Below, piece after piece: positions 38,310 through 47,741 of a stretch of DNA of 64,000 nucleotides (positions are counted from its first letter, which is position 1; every line of letters begins with the position of its first letter). The position numbers and the translations under genes are program-made. This DNA comes from Lacrimispora sphenoides (GTDB lineage Bacteria; Bacillota; Clostridia; Lachnospirales; Lachnospiraceae). The stretch lies in assembly GCF_900105215.1 (NCBI RefSeq), contig NZ_FOIP01000001.1:434001-498000 (forward strand), read 5' to 3'. The notes under the pieces were generated by a model that ran no database searches, was not told the DNA's origin, and saw only the letters and a list, made by a program, of their open reading frames with translations.

Positions 38310-39359
38310 TTAAGATTCCCCTCCGTAACGAAGGTCCGTAAGAAGCATAGCGTCGCCAAAACTAAAGAAACGGTAACGCTCTTTAATGGCTTCCTCATAG
38401 GCATGAAGCACATGATCCCTCCCTGCAAGAGCGGATACCAACATTACCAGCGTAGATTCTGGCAAGTGAAAATTCGTAATCAGACAATCCAGAATCTTAA
38501 AACGGTATCCGGGATAAATGAAGATTTCCGTCCATCCGCTTCCTGCCTTTAATATCCCCTCGTCTGTGGAAGCAGACTCCACCGTACGGCAGCTGGTCGT
38601 TCCCACACAGACAATGCGGCCCCCATTTTGCTTTGCCTCATTGACCTTCTTTGCCTCTTCTTCTTCTATAATATAGAATTCAGAATGCATATGATGCGCT
38701 TCAATCTCATCTACCTTCACCGGACGAAAGGTTCCAAGCCCAACGTGAAGAGTTACATGGGCGATGGATACCCCCATATCCTCGATTTCCTCTAACAGCT
38801 CTTTTGTAAAGTGCAGCCCTGCGGTAGGCGCCGCTGCTGAACCCTCATGCTTTGCATAAACCGTCTGATAACGGTTTTTATCCTTTAACTGGTGGGTAAT
38901 ATAAGGCGGCAGAGGCATCTGCCCCAAACGGTCCAGTATCTCTTCAAAAATCCCCTCATAGGAGAACTGGATCAACCGGTTTCCTTCTTCTACCACATCG
39001 ATCACGGTTCCCTTTAACAGGCCCTCTCCAAAGGTGATCACGGTTCCCACCTTTGCCTTTTTTCCCGGCTTTACAAGGGTTTCCCAAATGTCATTCTCTC
39101 TTCTCTTTAATAAGAGGATTTCGATCTTAGCCTCTGTTCCCTCTTTCACTCCAAACAATCTGGCCGGAATGACCTTGGTATCATTAATGACCAGACAATC
39201 CCCTTTCCGCAAAAAGGAAAGGATATCCCTAAAATGCCTGTGTTGAATCTCTCCCGTATGTTTATCTAAGACCAGAAGCCTGGATGCAGAACGGTCCTCA
39301 AGGGGGTCCTGGGCAATCAACTCCTGCGGCAGATCAAAATAAAAGTCCCTAACGTTCAT
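38310..39359 (-). CDS. queA: S-adenosylmethionine:tRNA ribosyltransferase-isomerase
   Basis: Transfers and isomerises ribose from SAM to preQ1-tRNA, giving epoxyqueuosine. 349 aa from the ATG at 39359 ([17 protein letters not shown]), chosen because AAAGGAG precedes it and the upstream extension is not family-like. Motifs are [31 protein letters not shown] and NFHLPESTL. The start lies only 22 nt after the terminator of the gene upstream. Confidence 0.95.
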   Translation of the reverse strand: MNVRDFYFDLPQELIAQDPLEDRSASRLLVLDKHTGEIQHRHFRDILSFLRKGDCLVINDTKVIPARLFGVKEGTEAKIEILLLKRRENDIWETLVKPGKKAKVGTVITFGEGLLKGTVIDVVEEGNRLIQFSYEGIFEEILDRLGQMPLPPYITHQLKDKNRYQTVYAKHEGSAAAPTAGLHFTKELLEEIEDMGVSIAHVTLHVGLGTFRPVKVDEIEAHHMHSEFYIIEEEEAKKVNEAKQNGGRIVCVGTTSCRTVESASTDEGILKAGSGWTEIFIYPGYRFKILDCLITNFHLPESTLVMLVSALAGRDHVLHAYEEAIKERYRFFSFGDAMLLTDLRYGGES

Positions 39360-39380
39360 AAACTTGCTTTCTCCTTTACC

Positions 39381-39418
39381 AAAAATGCTCCTCTGCAGGG
39401 TGCCACGCAGAGAAGCAT
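39381..39418 (-). terminator. Terminator between the 254-aa gene and queA
   Basis: Minus-strand arms TGCTTCTCTGC and GCAGAGGAGCA, then TTTTTGG. It ends 22 nt before the queA ATG, so queA must rely on read-through or a promoter overlapping this hairpin. Confidence 0.75.
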
Positions 39419-39423
39419 CTGTT

Positions 39424-40188
39424 TTACGTATTGTTTGGTTGGCTGCCTGAATCAGTTGTATCCTCCGGCTCTTCCTTCTCATCCATCAGAATGTGATAGA
39501 CAGCCAGAAGATTTTCGTCAGACTTCAAAGCATTCTCAAGACCGCCGTTTACCTCTTTTGCCTGCTTTTGCACTGCCTCAGACTGGTTTGCTCTCTCCAT
39601 AAATTCAGATTGTTCTGTGCTGGTATCTGCAACCAGATAATAGCTTCCATCTGCTGCTGTTTTAACATAACATACAACCATGCTGGGCGCTAAAGTTTCC
39701 GCCTGACGGAATTTGATATCAAATCTGGCATATACCACGTAATCGCCCTCGTCCAATCCAGTCGCCGTATAGCATACCAGGTTTTCAAAACTCTGGTAGA
39801 ATTTCACTTCCTCTTCCATTCTGGCTCCCTGTTCTCTCATAGCCTCTTCAGAATAGGTGTTGCCAAATACCTTTGAAAGAGCCTCTATATCACAGGTCTT
39901 CCTGGCTTTAAAGTAAGCTTCCATCAAATCATGAATCGCCGGTATGGCCTCTTCCTGCAGCGTGATTTCCTTTGCTGACTCTGATGGCGTACCCTCAGCC
40001 TCTCCTGCCGATGGATCCACTGCTTCTGTGGATACATTAGCCGATTCATTTCCTGTCTGTTCGGGCTTATCCAAAACAATAACGGCAAAAATCAGTATAA
40101 CTGCTGCCAAGGGAAAAAACAAAAATTTCAGCAGCCGTCTGATTTCTTCCTTGGAAACCTTCTTCCATTTTTCAATTAAGTCCTTCAT
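39424..40188 (-). CDS. Membrane-anchored hypothetical protein, 254 aa
   Basis: Not recognised by name. A basic N-terminus and one TM helix (about 20-40) are followed by a Ser/Glu/Pro-rich linker and an extracellular alpha/beta domain (about 75-215), which looks like the NTF2-like fold seen in many Lachnospiraceae surface proteins. A charged tail follows. It has its own promoter and a strong terminator. Confidence 0.7.
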   Translation of the reverse strand: MKDLIEKWKKVSKEEIRRLLKFLFFPLAAVILIFAVIVLDKPEQTGNESANVSTEAVDPSAGEAEGTPSESAKEITLQEEAIPAIHDLMEAYFKARKTCDIEALSKVFGNTYSEEAMREQGARMEEEVKFYQSFENLVCYTATGLDEGDYVVYARFDIKFRQAETLAPSMVVCYVKTAADGSYYLVADTSTEQSEFMERANQSEAVQKQAKEVNGGLENALKSDENLLAVYHILMDEKEEPEDTTDSGSQPNNT

Positions 40189-40224
40189 ATGGGCTTGACC
40201 TCCTGGAGAATCAATCTCCTTTTT

Positions 40225-40253
40225 ATTCTAACAAAAAAACAGACAAAAATCAA
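40225..40253 (-). promoter_or_regulatory. Promoter of the 254-aa membrane protein gene
   Basis: Minus-strand TTGATT (40248-40253), 17-bp spacer, TAGAAT (40225-40230), about 40 nt before the ATG. A GGAGAATCAATCTCC hairpin lies in the leader. Confidence 0.65.
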
Positions 40254-40262
40254 CAAATACTA

Positions 40263-40291
40263 TTGCGCTTTAAAAGAATCTATAGTAGAAT
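40263..40291 (+). promoter_or_regulatory. Promoter of tRNA-Arg
   Basis: TTGCGC (40263-40268), 17-bp spacer, TAGAAT (40286-40291), 9 nt before the mature tRNA start. Divergent from the neighbouring promoter. Confidence 0.65.
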
Positions 40292-40300
40292 ATAAAAGAT

Positions 40301-40372
40301 GCATCTGTAGCTCAGTGGATAGAGCAGTGGCCTCCGGAGCCGCGTGCGTAGGTTCGATTCCTATCAGATGCA
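40301..40372 (+). tRNA. tRNA-Arg, anticodon CCG
   Basis: A cloverleaf can be folded by eye: acceptor GCATCTG / CAGATGC with discriminator A, D-arm GCTC/GAGC, anticodon stem GTGGC/GCCGC around loop CTCCGGA (anticodon CCG), and T-arm GTAGG/CCTAT. CCA is not encoded. Its 3' end is the integration site of the mobile island. Confidence 0.95.
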
Positions 40373-40374
40373 TT
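40347..40374 (+). repeat. Attachment site, left copy (tRNA 3' end)
   Basis: The 28-bp stretch from the T-arm to just past the tRNA end recurs at 54569-54596 with one mismatch (A40367 versus G). These direct repeats bound the first integrated element. Insertion leaves the tRNA gene intact. Confidence 0.85.
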
Positions 40375-40462
40375 CTTTTTTTACCTATTTTTAAGCCTCT
40401 CAAAAGCCTTATTTTATAAGGATTTTCTCGTATTTATCAGCTTTTCGCCAATTACCCAAATT

Positions 40463-40546
40463 ACTGACTTTTACTGGTTTCTACTGATTTTTACTGGTTT
40501 TTACTGAAAGATAATGGGTCAATAATGGGGCGCATAATGGGGCGAA
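40463..40546. promoter_or_regulatory. Phased integrase/excisionase binding-site array, element 1
   Basis: ACTG recurs at 40463, 40473, 40483, 40493 and 40503, exactly 10 bp apart. ATAATGGG then recurs at 40511, 40522 and 40534. The array lies between the attachment site and the integrase stop. Such iterated repeats are typical arm-type sites bound by the N-terminal domain of tyrosine integrases or by Xis. Binding is inferred. Confidence 0.6.
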
Positions 40547-40556
40547 AGATCAACCT

Positions 40557-41738
40557 CTAAATCTTAGAGATACCGGACATTACATCTGTCATCTGATCAT
40601 TCAAAACGTGGATATATGTGCTGTATGTAGTATTGATATCGGCGTGTCCTAAGAGTTTACTGACAACACTTATCTCTGTTCCTGCTTTTAACAGTCTTGA
40701 AGCAAACGTATGTCTGAGCGCATGAATAGTATAATCTTCTGCTCCCACTACTCCAAGAACACTTTTAAACGTTCTCAGAATATTTCTTTCAGAAACATAC
40801 CCACCTTCAGCAGTACTTGCAACATAATCCGTTTTAATCTTCATTCTTCTATTATAATCCTTTATCTGCATCAGAAGAGATACCGCCATGTCATTCAAGG
40901 GTATCAGCCGATTTCCCGATTCCGTTTTCGTTATATCACTAAAGGTCTTCTTCTGCTTCCCCACAACAGAACCGCTTTTGTCTCGTTCTTTCGCTTTGGT
41001 CAAGGTCTTATTTACCTTTAGAGTATTCTTATCAAAATCAATATCTTTCCATTCCAAAGCCAAAGCTTCACCAATTCTCATTCCAGTGTTTAAAATCAGC
41101 AGCAGGACAGGCATATGCTTAAAGAACTGATTATTGCTCTTACGTAATGTATTATTAAACTCATACATTTTGTCAGTTATGTTTTCTGGAAGAATTTCAG
41201 TCTTTTTGGTTTTTACTTTCATGTTGCGCTCAATTGGCAATTGAACGGCGGGGCATGGATCAAAGGCTATCTTCTGAGAGTTATAGGCATACTGAAAAAC
41301 CCCTTTTACAAATTCATAATGCTTCTTTACCGTAGAATATGCCTTTGTGGCTGATAAATCATTTATCATGGCCTGTATATCCTCTGTGGTCACATTACCT
41401 AACTGAATCCAACCTATGTAATTACAGACTGTATTATACGTCTGTTCAAGTCGATCATATGACACCGGCTTTAATATGGGATATTTCACTGTTTTCATCC
41501 AAAATTCGGCATAGTCCCGGAAAAATGTGGATTCCACTTTTACAGTATATTTTGTCCTATCCTCATTATATTCCTTAATTTTACGATTTAATTCTCTTTC
41601 GGTTTTTGCAGAAAAAGACTTGTATAGTGCTTTACCATCCGGTCTTTTACCAGCTACATAACGATACTCATATCTGCCGTCCTTTCTTAATCTTTTAGAG
41701 CCTTCACCTTTATCTCTTCTTTTTGTTGTCATCTCCAT
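40557..41738 (-). CDS. int: Tyrosine recombinase / integrase of element 1
   Basis: 393 aa. An N-terminal AP2-like arm-binding domain (DGRYEYRYVAGKRPDGK near 20-36), a SAM-like core-binding domain (about 70-165), and a catalytic domain with Arg221 (NTGMRIGEAL), His339 and Arg342 (HALRH), His365 (LLGHADI) and Tyr375 (TYIHV). All catalytic residues are present. It integrates the element at tRNA-Arg. A broken copy about 90% alike lies at 54767-55950. Confidence 0.95.
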   Translation of the reverse strand: MEMTTKRRDKGEGSKRLRKDGRYEYRYVAGKRPDGKALYKSFSAKTERELNRKIKEYNEDRTKYTVKVESTFFRDYAEFWMKTVKYPILKPVSYDRLEQTYNTVCNYIGWIQLGNVTTEDIQAMINDLSATKAYSTVKKHYEFVKGVFQYAYNSQKIAFDPCPAVQLPIERNMKVKTKKTEILPENITDKMYEFNNTLRKSNNQFFKHMPVLLLILNTGMRIGEALALEWKDIDFDKNTLKVNKTLTKAKERDKSGSVVGKQKKTFSDITKTESGNRLIPLNDMAVSLLMQIKDYNRRMKIKTDYVASTAEGGYVSERNILRTFKSVLGVVGAEDYTIHALRHTFASRLLKAGTEISVVSKLLGHADINTTYSTYIHVLNDQMTDVMSGISKI

Positions 41739-41811
41739 AACTCTGAATCCTTTCCAAAATCAAAGAGCATAGACAATCAATTTGACCATGCTCCTATTTT
41801 ATCAAATGTGG

Positions 41812-41997
41812 TTATATATTAATAGCTTTTCCAGCATTTTTCTTAAACCATGCATCAAGCTCTTCTTTCGAAATTAAATAATCCTTATTTACTCGTACAG
41901 TTGGTAAAATTCCCTTTTCCAGAAACTTCTTCATCTTATCCCGTCCAAAGCCAAATATTTCCTGCAAATCAGCTTTGTTGTAATACGTCTTTTCTAT
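41812..41997 (-). CDS. Excisionase-like helix-turn-helix protein, element 1 (start codon lost)
   Basis: About 57-61 aa, reading YYNKADLQEIFGFGRDKMKK then KGILPTVRVN and ISKEELDAWF, a MerR/excisionase-type winged helix. Its position directly upstream of int fits an excisionase. The codon aligned with the ATG of the element 2 copy is ACG here, at 41988. An ATA at 41997, with a good GGAG spacing, is the only other candidate. Expression is therefore doubtful. Confidence 0.65.
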   Translation of the reverse strand: MEKTYYNKADLQEIFGFGRDKMKKFLEKGILPTVRVNKDYLISKEELDAWFKKNAGKAINI

Positions 41998-42070
41998 AGT
42001 GTATCTCCTGCCTTTCTAGAATTTTTTTATTCAAAAAGAGCGAAGTATCACCCTCGCCCTTAATCATTCA

Positions 42071-42412
42071 CTAATTTGTAATTTTCCTTCCATTCAAATA
42101 TATTCCATCTGCCCGAAAGTCATAATTATTCAATGAACCAATCTTCTTTCCTACCGTATCGCAACTTTGTACAAACAACGAATCCCAATTTCCACTTGGG
42201 ACGCACACCCATACTAAATCACCCACAACTAAATCATAGTACGACTTCACTCTGTATTCCACATTTTTATGTGATACCTTATATATATCATTATTCACTT
42301 TTTTAGTTACAGTAGCGCGAAATGATTTATCATATCGAATATGTTTCATTTTCTCTGTTATCATCTTTTCAATATCCTTATACATCTGATCACAGGCATC
42401 TATTGCTCTCAT
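42071..42412 (-). CDS. Phage-type conserved protein, 113 aa (copy 1 of 3)
   Basis: A small, probably soluble protein with an N-terminal helix (CDQMYKDIEKMITEKM) and a beta-rich domain (YYDLVVGDLVWVCVPSGNWD). Similar proteins sit near tail genes of clostridial phages, but no function is known to me. Copy 2 (56288-56629) is almost identical through the middle; copy 3 (59576-59877) is diverged and broken. GGGAGG precedes the ATG. Confidence 0.7.
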   Translation of the reverse strand: MRAIDACDQMYKDIEKMITEKMKHIRYDKSFRATVTKKVNNDIYKVSHKNVEYRVKSYYDLVVGDLVWVCVPSGNWDSLFVQSCDTVGKKIGSLNNYDFRADGIYLNGRKITN

Positions 42413-42460
42413 TATTTACCTCCCAATCGAAAAGGAAGGCTCCGAAGAGCCTCCTCTGTA

Positions 42461-44266
42461 TTATCTTTTTCCTAGACCTTGAATAACTGCTCGTGTCAGT
42501 CCACCGTTTAGTATTTCTTTAGCAAGGGTATCAGTGTTATTACATTCCTGAATATTAATTCCTCCATTAAAATTAATCTCTTGCTTTGGAGTAGATTCTC
42601 TTACTGTCATTTGATTTAGAATACGGCTATAATCAGGTACATTTATATTAGGCCGAAAAATATTCATTTCCGCAAACTTAGCCATCTTATCCATAAACGC
42701 CTTCTGCTGTCCTTCCTGAAATATAGCCTCTCCCTCATGAGCAAGTATTGGAACTTCTTCTGACTCAAATTTATTCAAACCATGCTTATTCAATATTTTT
42801 TCAATATCATAACTAGAAGATGTATCAACATTATCCGACAATTGTTCCTGCTGATCTGAATTCAATACTACTTCACCTTCATGGGCAATAATTGGGGTTT
42901 CACCATCCTTTAGATCGTTGGTAGACAAATACATAATCATATTGACTCTGTCATTATCAGAGGCTGTTCCAATAGCGCCCCTTTTGATTCCGTCTGCACG
43001 TTTCTCTACACCAGGCCCATTGCTTGCATCACCGGTTCCCCAACCTTTACCTCTAGATTTGTCATATGGTTCATCATCGTCGCCTGAATCATAATCATCT
43101 AAAGCATTTCTTAGGTTATCACGAACCTGCTTCAACACATCAAGCATAGATGATACATTGTTAGTAAGCTGTTCCCAGCTAGAAGTATGCTCCGATATCA
43201 TTCCAGCATTTTTATTGTACTGTTCAAGAGATTTGACTAGTTCATCGGCAGTTACAGATAAACCGTCTTTTATTCCATTAAGAATACTATCCGCATCCGC
43301 ACCAACACCATTTACTGTCCCTAAATAGTCATATAAATTTTGCAAATTATCCATAGCAGACATTGAGTCATTCATCTGGGAAAGAAGACCGTTGATTTTG
43401 GTCATGGCTTGCTCGTAAGTAATAGTACCGTTTTTGTATGAATCGATGTAGTTTTCTATAAGAGATTGAATATTTGCTGTAGAATCTGCCTGTTTTTGAT
43501 ATTCGTCAAGCTGTTTTGCATTAGTCTGGTATAAGGATGTAAGAGTAGCATATATCTCTGCATCATTACCGGATAATACCTTTTCAATAAAGCCTTCACC
43601 GAATAGAGAAGTTGCTAAATTTACCTCTGATATTTTTTCGGCATCTGAACGTATTTCAGAGTACTTCTTGCTAATTTCTTCAAGCGCATTTATCTGATCC
43701 TGGTAACTGTCATTCAAATTATCAAGGGCTGTCTTTGCGTCCTCTATCTGCTGTTCAAGATTATACTTATCGATATTAAATTGGGCATCGATTTTATCTT
43801 CTTTCGCCTTCCTTACTGCATCATAATCCTCAACATATACATCTTTTCCATTTCGGATTTCTTTATTTACTTTTTGAGACAGAGACCTTGCAAGGTTATA
43901 TTCAGCTTGTTCCAATGACATCTGTAACTTCAATTTTTCATTGGTTTTCTCTAGTAAATCAGCCTTTTCCTGCAAAGCATCGATTTCCGCCTGATGCACA
44001 TCAGCAGCAATCTTTTGTTCCTCTTCCAATAAATTAATCTTGTCAGAAATTGCCGTGGTAATAGCCGAACTTGCAGAATCAAGTTCTGATTTCACTCCGT
44101 TTAATCCAGCAATAACTTTCTGTAAACTATCAGAATATGTATTGATGCTGTCTAATGGCATCTTCAACAATTCTTCGTTCCACTTTTGTAAATTGGTCAA
44201 CATGGAAGCTGTGGCAGAGTCGATATTTTGCAATTGGTCATAAAGTTCTTGCCAGACTGTAGACCC
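42461..44266 (-). pseudogene. C-terminal fragment of a phage tail tape-measure protein
   Basis: About 600 codons: a long coiled coil (LEEEQKIAADVHQAEIDALQ region), then the characteristic tape-measure C-terminus with two HEGE-type repeats (IIAHEGEVVLN and ILAHEGEAIFQ) and ILNGGLTRAVIQGLGKR at the end. The frame is open upstream only to a TAG at 44267-44269, with no initiation site. The only in-frame start, TTG 44233, has no ribosome-binding site. No capsid or tail genes remain around it, so this is a leftover of a phage module. The same 3' end appears at 58053-58110. Confidence 0.75.
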
Positions 44267-44456
44267 CTACAGTAGTAGGTTGGTGCACCCCGGGGTAATT
44301 TACATTTCTAAGCTAATGCATCATCGTGGTAAAGTACCTATCTGTTCTTCCCACACAATACGTTAAAATTTAGACCTTTCCGAACTTAATTAATATTTCA
44401 TATACTTATTACAAAATATCCAAATGAAAAGCAAATGATAAACGAGATTGGTTAAT

Positions 44457-45569
44457 TCAAAAAGGAACTAATTGCTTGTATTCTTTGCTATGTTTTGGAA
44501 ATGTGGCTATAAATCGTAAAGCCAAGTTATCAAATTCCTTATTTCCTTCTATGATATATATAGATTCCTCATCATTAAATGTGCCCGGTATTCCTATTAG
44601 CACAATCAAATAATATACTTTATTGCCGATTTCCAATATAGAAGAAACACCTGGAGATAAATTAGTTGGCATTTGGTTAAATCTTTTATGAGCACACAAA
44701 AATTTTACTACTAAAGTCGTTTCTTTTTCTTTCTCTTTTGATAAAAAATCAATTATATTTTTAAAGTTGGGAATTATAACATCATTTACTGTACTAATAT
44801 CATTACTACAATTAAAATTCATATTATGAGCATCATTTTTGTCCTCTAGTACAAATGTTTTATGTTTTTGTATGTATTCAATATTAATATTATATCCACA
44901 TTGTTTGATAATTTCATATGTAACTCTGGCACTTCGATTATCACTTCCTGATAAACAGCAACCATTAAAAGTTATAATATCGTCAGTATTTAACTCAATT
45001 ATCATTTTATCGTCGAGCATTTTTATTAATCGAACATTGCCAAACATAGATTTATACTTATAAAAGAATTCTAATGCTTTTTCTGGGTACGCTAACCCAT
45101 GTCTAAAAGGTCTACTTATAGATATCATATCATTATTAATATTTTCATCAATACCATCAGTAATTTGTATTGAAGCTGGAATTTTTTCTTTACCTAATAA
45201 AACATGAGCAAAATAACGATGCTTACCATTTTCAATATAATATCCATCTTTAAATTTTATTAAGGATATAGGCTCACATTCATCATTTAAAATATATTGA
45301 ATAGAATTAATTACTCTTGGAAAATTATTATCTAAAATTGCATCAGAATTAGCACTTGTTATCTCATTTATATTTATCTCGTCATAATAGGGAGATTGAA
45401 TTTTAAGTTTACCGTAAGCGAAATTTTTAATTCTAAATTCTTCAAGATAAGTAAATGGATTGCCATTTTTTCTCATAAATTCAATATATGAATTATCATT
45501 TCTTTTAATATATCTTAACAAATCATCTTTGTATATCTCAAATTTATCTTTATCTTTATATTTAATCAA
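44457..45569 (-). CDS. ParB-like domain protein, 370 aa
   Basis: The N-terminal part has a ParB/sulfiredoxin-type motif (FKDGYYIENGKHRYFAHVLLG near residues 105-125, with the I-x-x-G-x-H-R core). Proteins with this fold act in DNA partition, as nucleases or as NTP-using switches. The C-terminal half is unrecognised. It starts at TTG 45569, 8 nt after a GGGGGG site. Strongly AT-rich, like its neighbours. It could be accessory or defence cargo; no specific role can be supported. Confidence 0.6.
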   Translation of the reverse strand: MIKYKDKDKFEIYKDDLLRYIKRNDNSYIEFMRKNGNPFTYLEEFRIKNFAYGKLKIQSPYYDEININEITSANSDAILDNNFPRVINSIQYILNDECEPISLIKFKDGYYIENGKHRYFAHVLLGKEKIPASIQITDGIDENINNDMISISRPFRHGLAYPEKALEFFYKYKSMFGNVRLIKMLDDKMIIELNTDDIITFNGCCLSGSDNRSARVTYEIIKQCGYNINIEYIQKHKTFVLEDKNDAHNMNFNCSNDISTVNDVIIPNFKNIIDFLSKEKEKETTLVVKFLCAHKRFNQMPTNLSPGVSSILEIGNKVYYLIVLIGIPGTFNDEESIYIIEGNKEFDNLALRFIATFPKHSKEYKQLVPF

Positions 45570-45618
45570 ATTATTATCCCCCCTATTATATCCTGTTATG
45601 CTACATAATCATACCACA

Positions 45619-45680
45619 CCAATAAAATAAAAAAAATAGGCACACCAGATATTTCTATCCAATATGCCTATATATTTGAT
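45619..45680 (-). terminator. Cassette-end terminator, copy a
   Basis: On the minus strand ATAGGCA pairs with TGCCTAT across about 22 nt and is followed by eight T. The same sequence closes the cassette at 58111-58160, and a shortened copy is at 60598-60635. Confidence 0.65.
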
Positions 45681-45683
45681 TAC

Positions 45684-45795
45684 CAATACGTCTGAGTCCC
45701 AATTGTTATTGAATGCCAGTCAAATATGAAGTAACAGAATAAATTGATGAATACTTCGGCCAGCCATTTACATAATCATATAAAATATCAAATCT
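45684..45795 (-). pseudogene. Fragment of a secreted-protein gene
   Basis: The minus strand encodes YDYVNGWPKYSSIYSVTSYLTGI then a stop. It matches the middle of the protein at 58559-59071 almost residue for residue. No start and no signal peptide are present. It is a deletion remnant directly before the cassette terminator. Confidence 0.7.
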
Positions 45796-45884
45796 AGAAT
45801 CATTTTCAATATTTAGACCATAAATAATAAAAATAGAGCTTTCCGAATATCAGTCTTCTAATTAGATCACTACATGTTGTCAAT

Positions 45885-46838
45885 TTAACCTTCATTTTTC
45901 ACCACTCGGTGAGAATATATTTTTTTTACAGAATATAGTACCAAAGGAATTATATAAAACAAAGGATAGGAATAATTCAGTACTATATGATACAATATGT
46001 TGATATTGGCTGTATAAAAGGAGTTATTGAAGCAGTTTAGCATTTTATCAAAATATGTTATTCCTAAATATTGTACAATAATAAAAGTTCCACCCAATGC
46101 AAGATATTTTTGATAGGTAATCTTCTCTCTAAATAAAGCAATTCCGCCAACACAAATGGTTCCATACATCAGAATTGAAAAAAGAAGGTCTATATAGGTG
46201 TTTCTCAGCATTAAATGATCCATAATCTTTTCAGCTATATCCGCCTTTTCGGAATATCGCATATCTTCCGTGAAAAAGGCCTGTGTTATTATGGTTAGCC
46301 CTTGGCTCCTCGCCCCCTCAAGAACTTCTCTTAATATATAAAGATTTATACTTCGTAAAAAAGTAGGCAATAATAACAGGAATAAAACCATTATATCAAC
46401 CTTGGATAAGCCATTTTTTGTTTTGCTATTCTTACTCTTTATTACGTAATATGTTAAAAAAATTACATATAGGGCAGAGAACATATGGCTTGCCATAATA
46501 TCATGAAACACTACGTTATTTAAAACTATGTTATAATATTTCAATAATAACTCAAATTGATATACGCATACAAATTGAAGCAATATAAAAATTCCAGTAA
46601 ATAGCCACATTTTTTCCAGCGTATAATCTTTTTTTATCAATTTGTAAATTCCATAGATGGCTGCAGCAATGAGCATAATACAAAAAAGCCACTCCAGCCC
46701 TATAACTGCTTTATTTAATGAGTCTGACTTTGTAATATTATTTAAGGATACCAGTTTACCTGATAATAACGATATAGCAAAAAAGGGAACAAAGAATAGC
46801 CATTCTTTTTTCCTTATCATACTTTTTTCATAATTCAT
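45885..46838 (-). CDS. Polytopic membrane protein, 317 aa, of a secreted-protein cassette
   Basis: About eight TM helices (near residues 10-25, 37-60, 70-93, 105-130, 140-162, 213-234, 240-258 and 272-297), with short basic loops. No family is recognised. It follows two secreted-protein genes after a strong terminator, so it may be an immunity or export partner for them; that is positional inference. The start at 46838 follows GAGAGG. Confidence 0.6.
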   Translation of the reverse strand: MNYEKSMIRKKEWLFFVPFFAISLLSGKLVSLNNITKSDSLNKAVIGLEWLFCIMLIAAAIYGIYKLIKKDYTLEKMWLFTGIFILLQFVCVYQFELLLKYYNIVLNNVVFHDIMASHMFSALYVIFLTYYVIKSKNSKTKNGLSKVDIMVLFLLLLPTFLRSINLYILREVLEGARSQGLTIITQAFFTEDMRYSEKADIAEKIMDHLMLRNTYIDLLFSILMYGTICVGGIALFREKITYQKYLALGGTFIIVQYLGITYFDKMLNCFNNSFYTANINILYHIVLNYSYPLFYIIPLVLYSVKKIYSHRVVKNEG

Positions 46839-46986
46839 AAGCGACCTCTCTATTAACATATGATAGTGTAAAGCTTTTAGCTATTCAGATTAGCGTTAGT
46901 TTGGAATTTTATTTTCGATAAACCTTACCCTACTTGATGACCAGTTATTTTGCATCCTTCTCTGTCAGCCCGGATTATTTCAAAGA

Positions 46987-47044
46987 CAATGGTATCTCAA
47001 AAATAATTCTCCAAACTAATAGTACTTCTTTTGAGATACCATTG
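46987..47044 (-). terminator. Terminator after the broken secreted-protein gene
   Basis: Perfect 16-bp arms (CAATGGTATCTCAAAA / TTTTGAGATACCATTG) around a 26-nt loop, 13 nt after the stop at 47058. Confidence 0.65.
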
Positions 47045-47057
47045 TAAATTATATTTG

Positions 47058-47729
47058 CTACTTAACTCCTGATGCATCTCCACGTACGGTAGCCGTTATG
47101 GCTCCCATGTTTTCATTCCAAATAATACCACCATATTCATATTTACCAGTAATCGTCATCGTTGCAGAGAATATCGCATAAAATTTATCTGGAGAAATAG
47201 AAGCCCTTGTAGTTAAGTTTTTATATGACATTTTCCACTCTCTAAAATCTTCAAATTCGACTCTTTTAACAACAGGATTATATGCACTAGCAATCATACC
47301 AGAGTTTGGATCATAGACATAAGTTCCTCCTATTGTTGTTTTTACATAACCACTTGCATGAGCTGATCCATTTGAATAATTAATATATGAGGCTTCATAG
47401 GATTCAATATATCTCGTCTCATTAAACCCTCTGGTAGAAACGAATCTTTCTTTAGAAGCCTTGAAGAGTCCGACTTTTGCATATGAATATTTCTTAATTG
47501 AATCAAAATCACCCGCCAGATAATATGGTGTGTTTTTTGCAAAGAACTCTTGTGTTATGTTATTACCTGCGTGGTCAAATACTTGCGTATTATTATATTC
47601 TTAAAAATAAGGTATAATAAACTGTTCAAACGTTACTTGACTCACTTCAACTTCGTTATTTGCAAATGCGTTTGAGCACAGTAAAAGTGCCATGAAAATG
47701 CTACAAAAGAATAAATTAATCTTCTTCAT
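47058..47729 (-). pseudogene. Secreted protein interrupted by one in-frame stop
   Basis: A 223-codon frame begins at ATG 47729 after AGGAGG. It has a clear signal peptide (MKKINLFFCSIFMALLLCSN then AFA), then a TAA at codon 43 (47601-47603). It continues open and in frame through GGTYVYDPNSGMIASAYNP to a stop at 47058. The C-terminal half is paralogous to the intact secreted protein just upstream (GNYTYDLNSGEILSAYG). A single nonsense change seems to have inactivated it. Confidence 0.75.
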
Positions 47730-47741
47730 AGACTGTCCCTC

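Noticed and set aside
1..40300. Known riboswitches or T-box leaders in the core
   Set aside because: Long intergenic regions were read for conserved cores (T-box TGGNACC-type, SAM, purine, cobalamin before cbiK). None was convincing; only the unnamed twin-hairpin element stood out.
40189..40419. Plus-strand 76-aa reading frame across the tRNA
   Set aside because: It covers the tRNA-Arg gene and has no ribosome-binding site; a chance frame.
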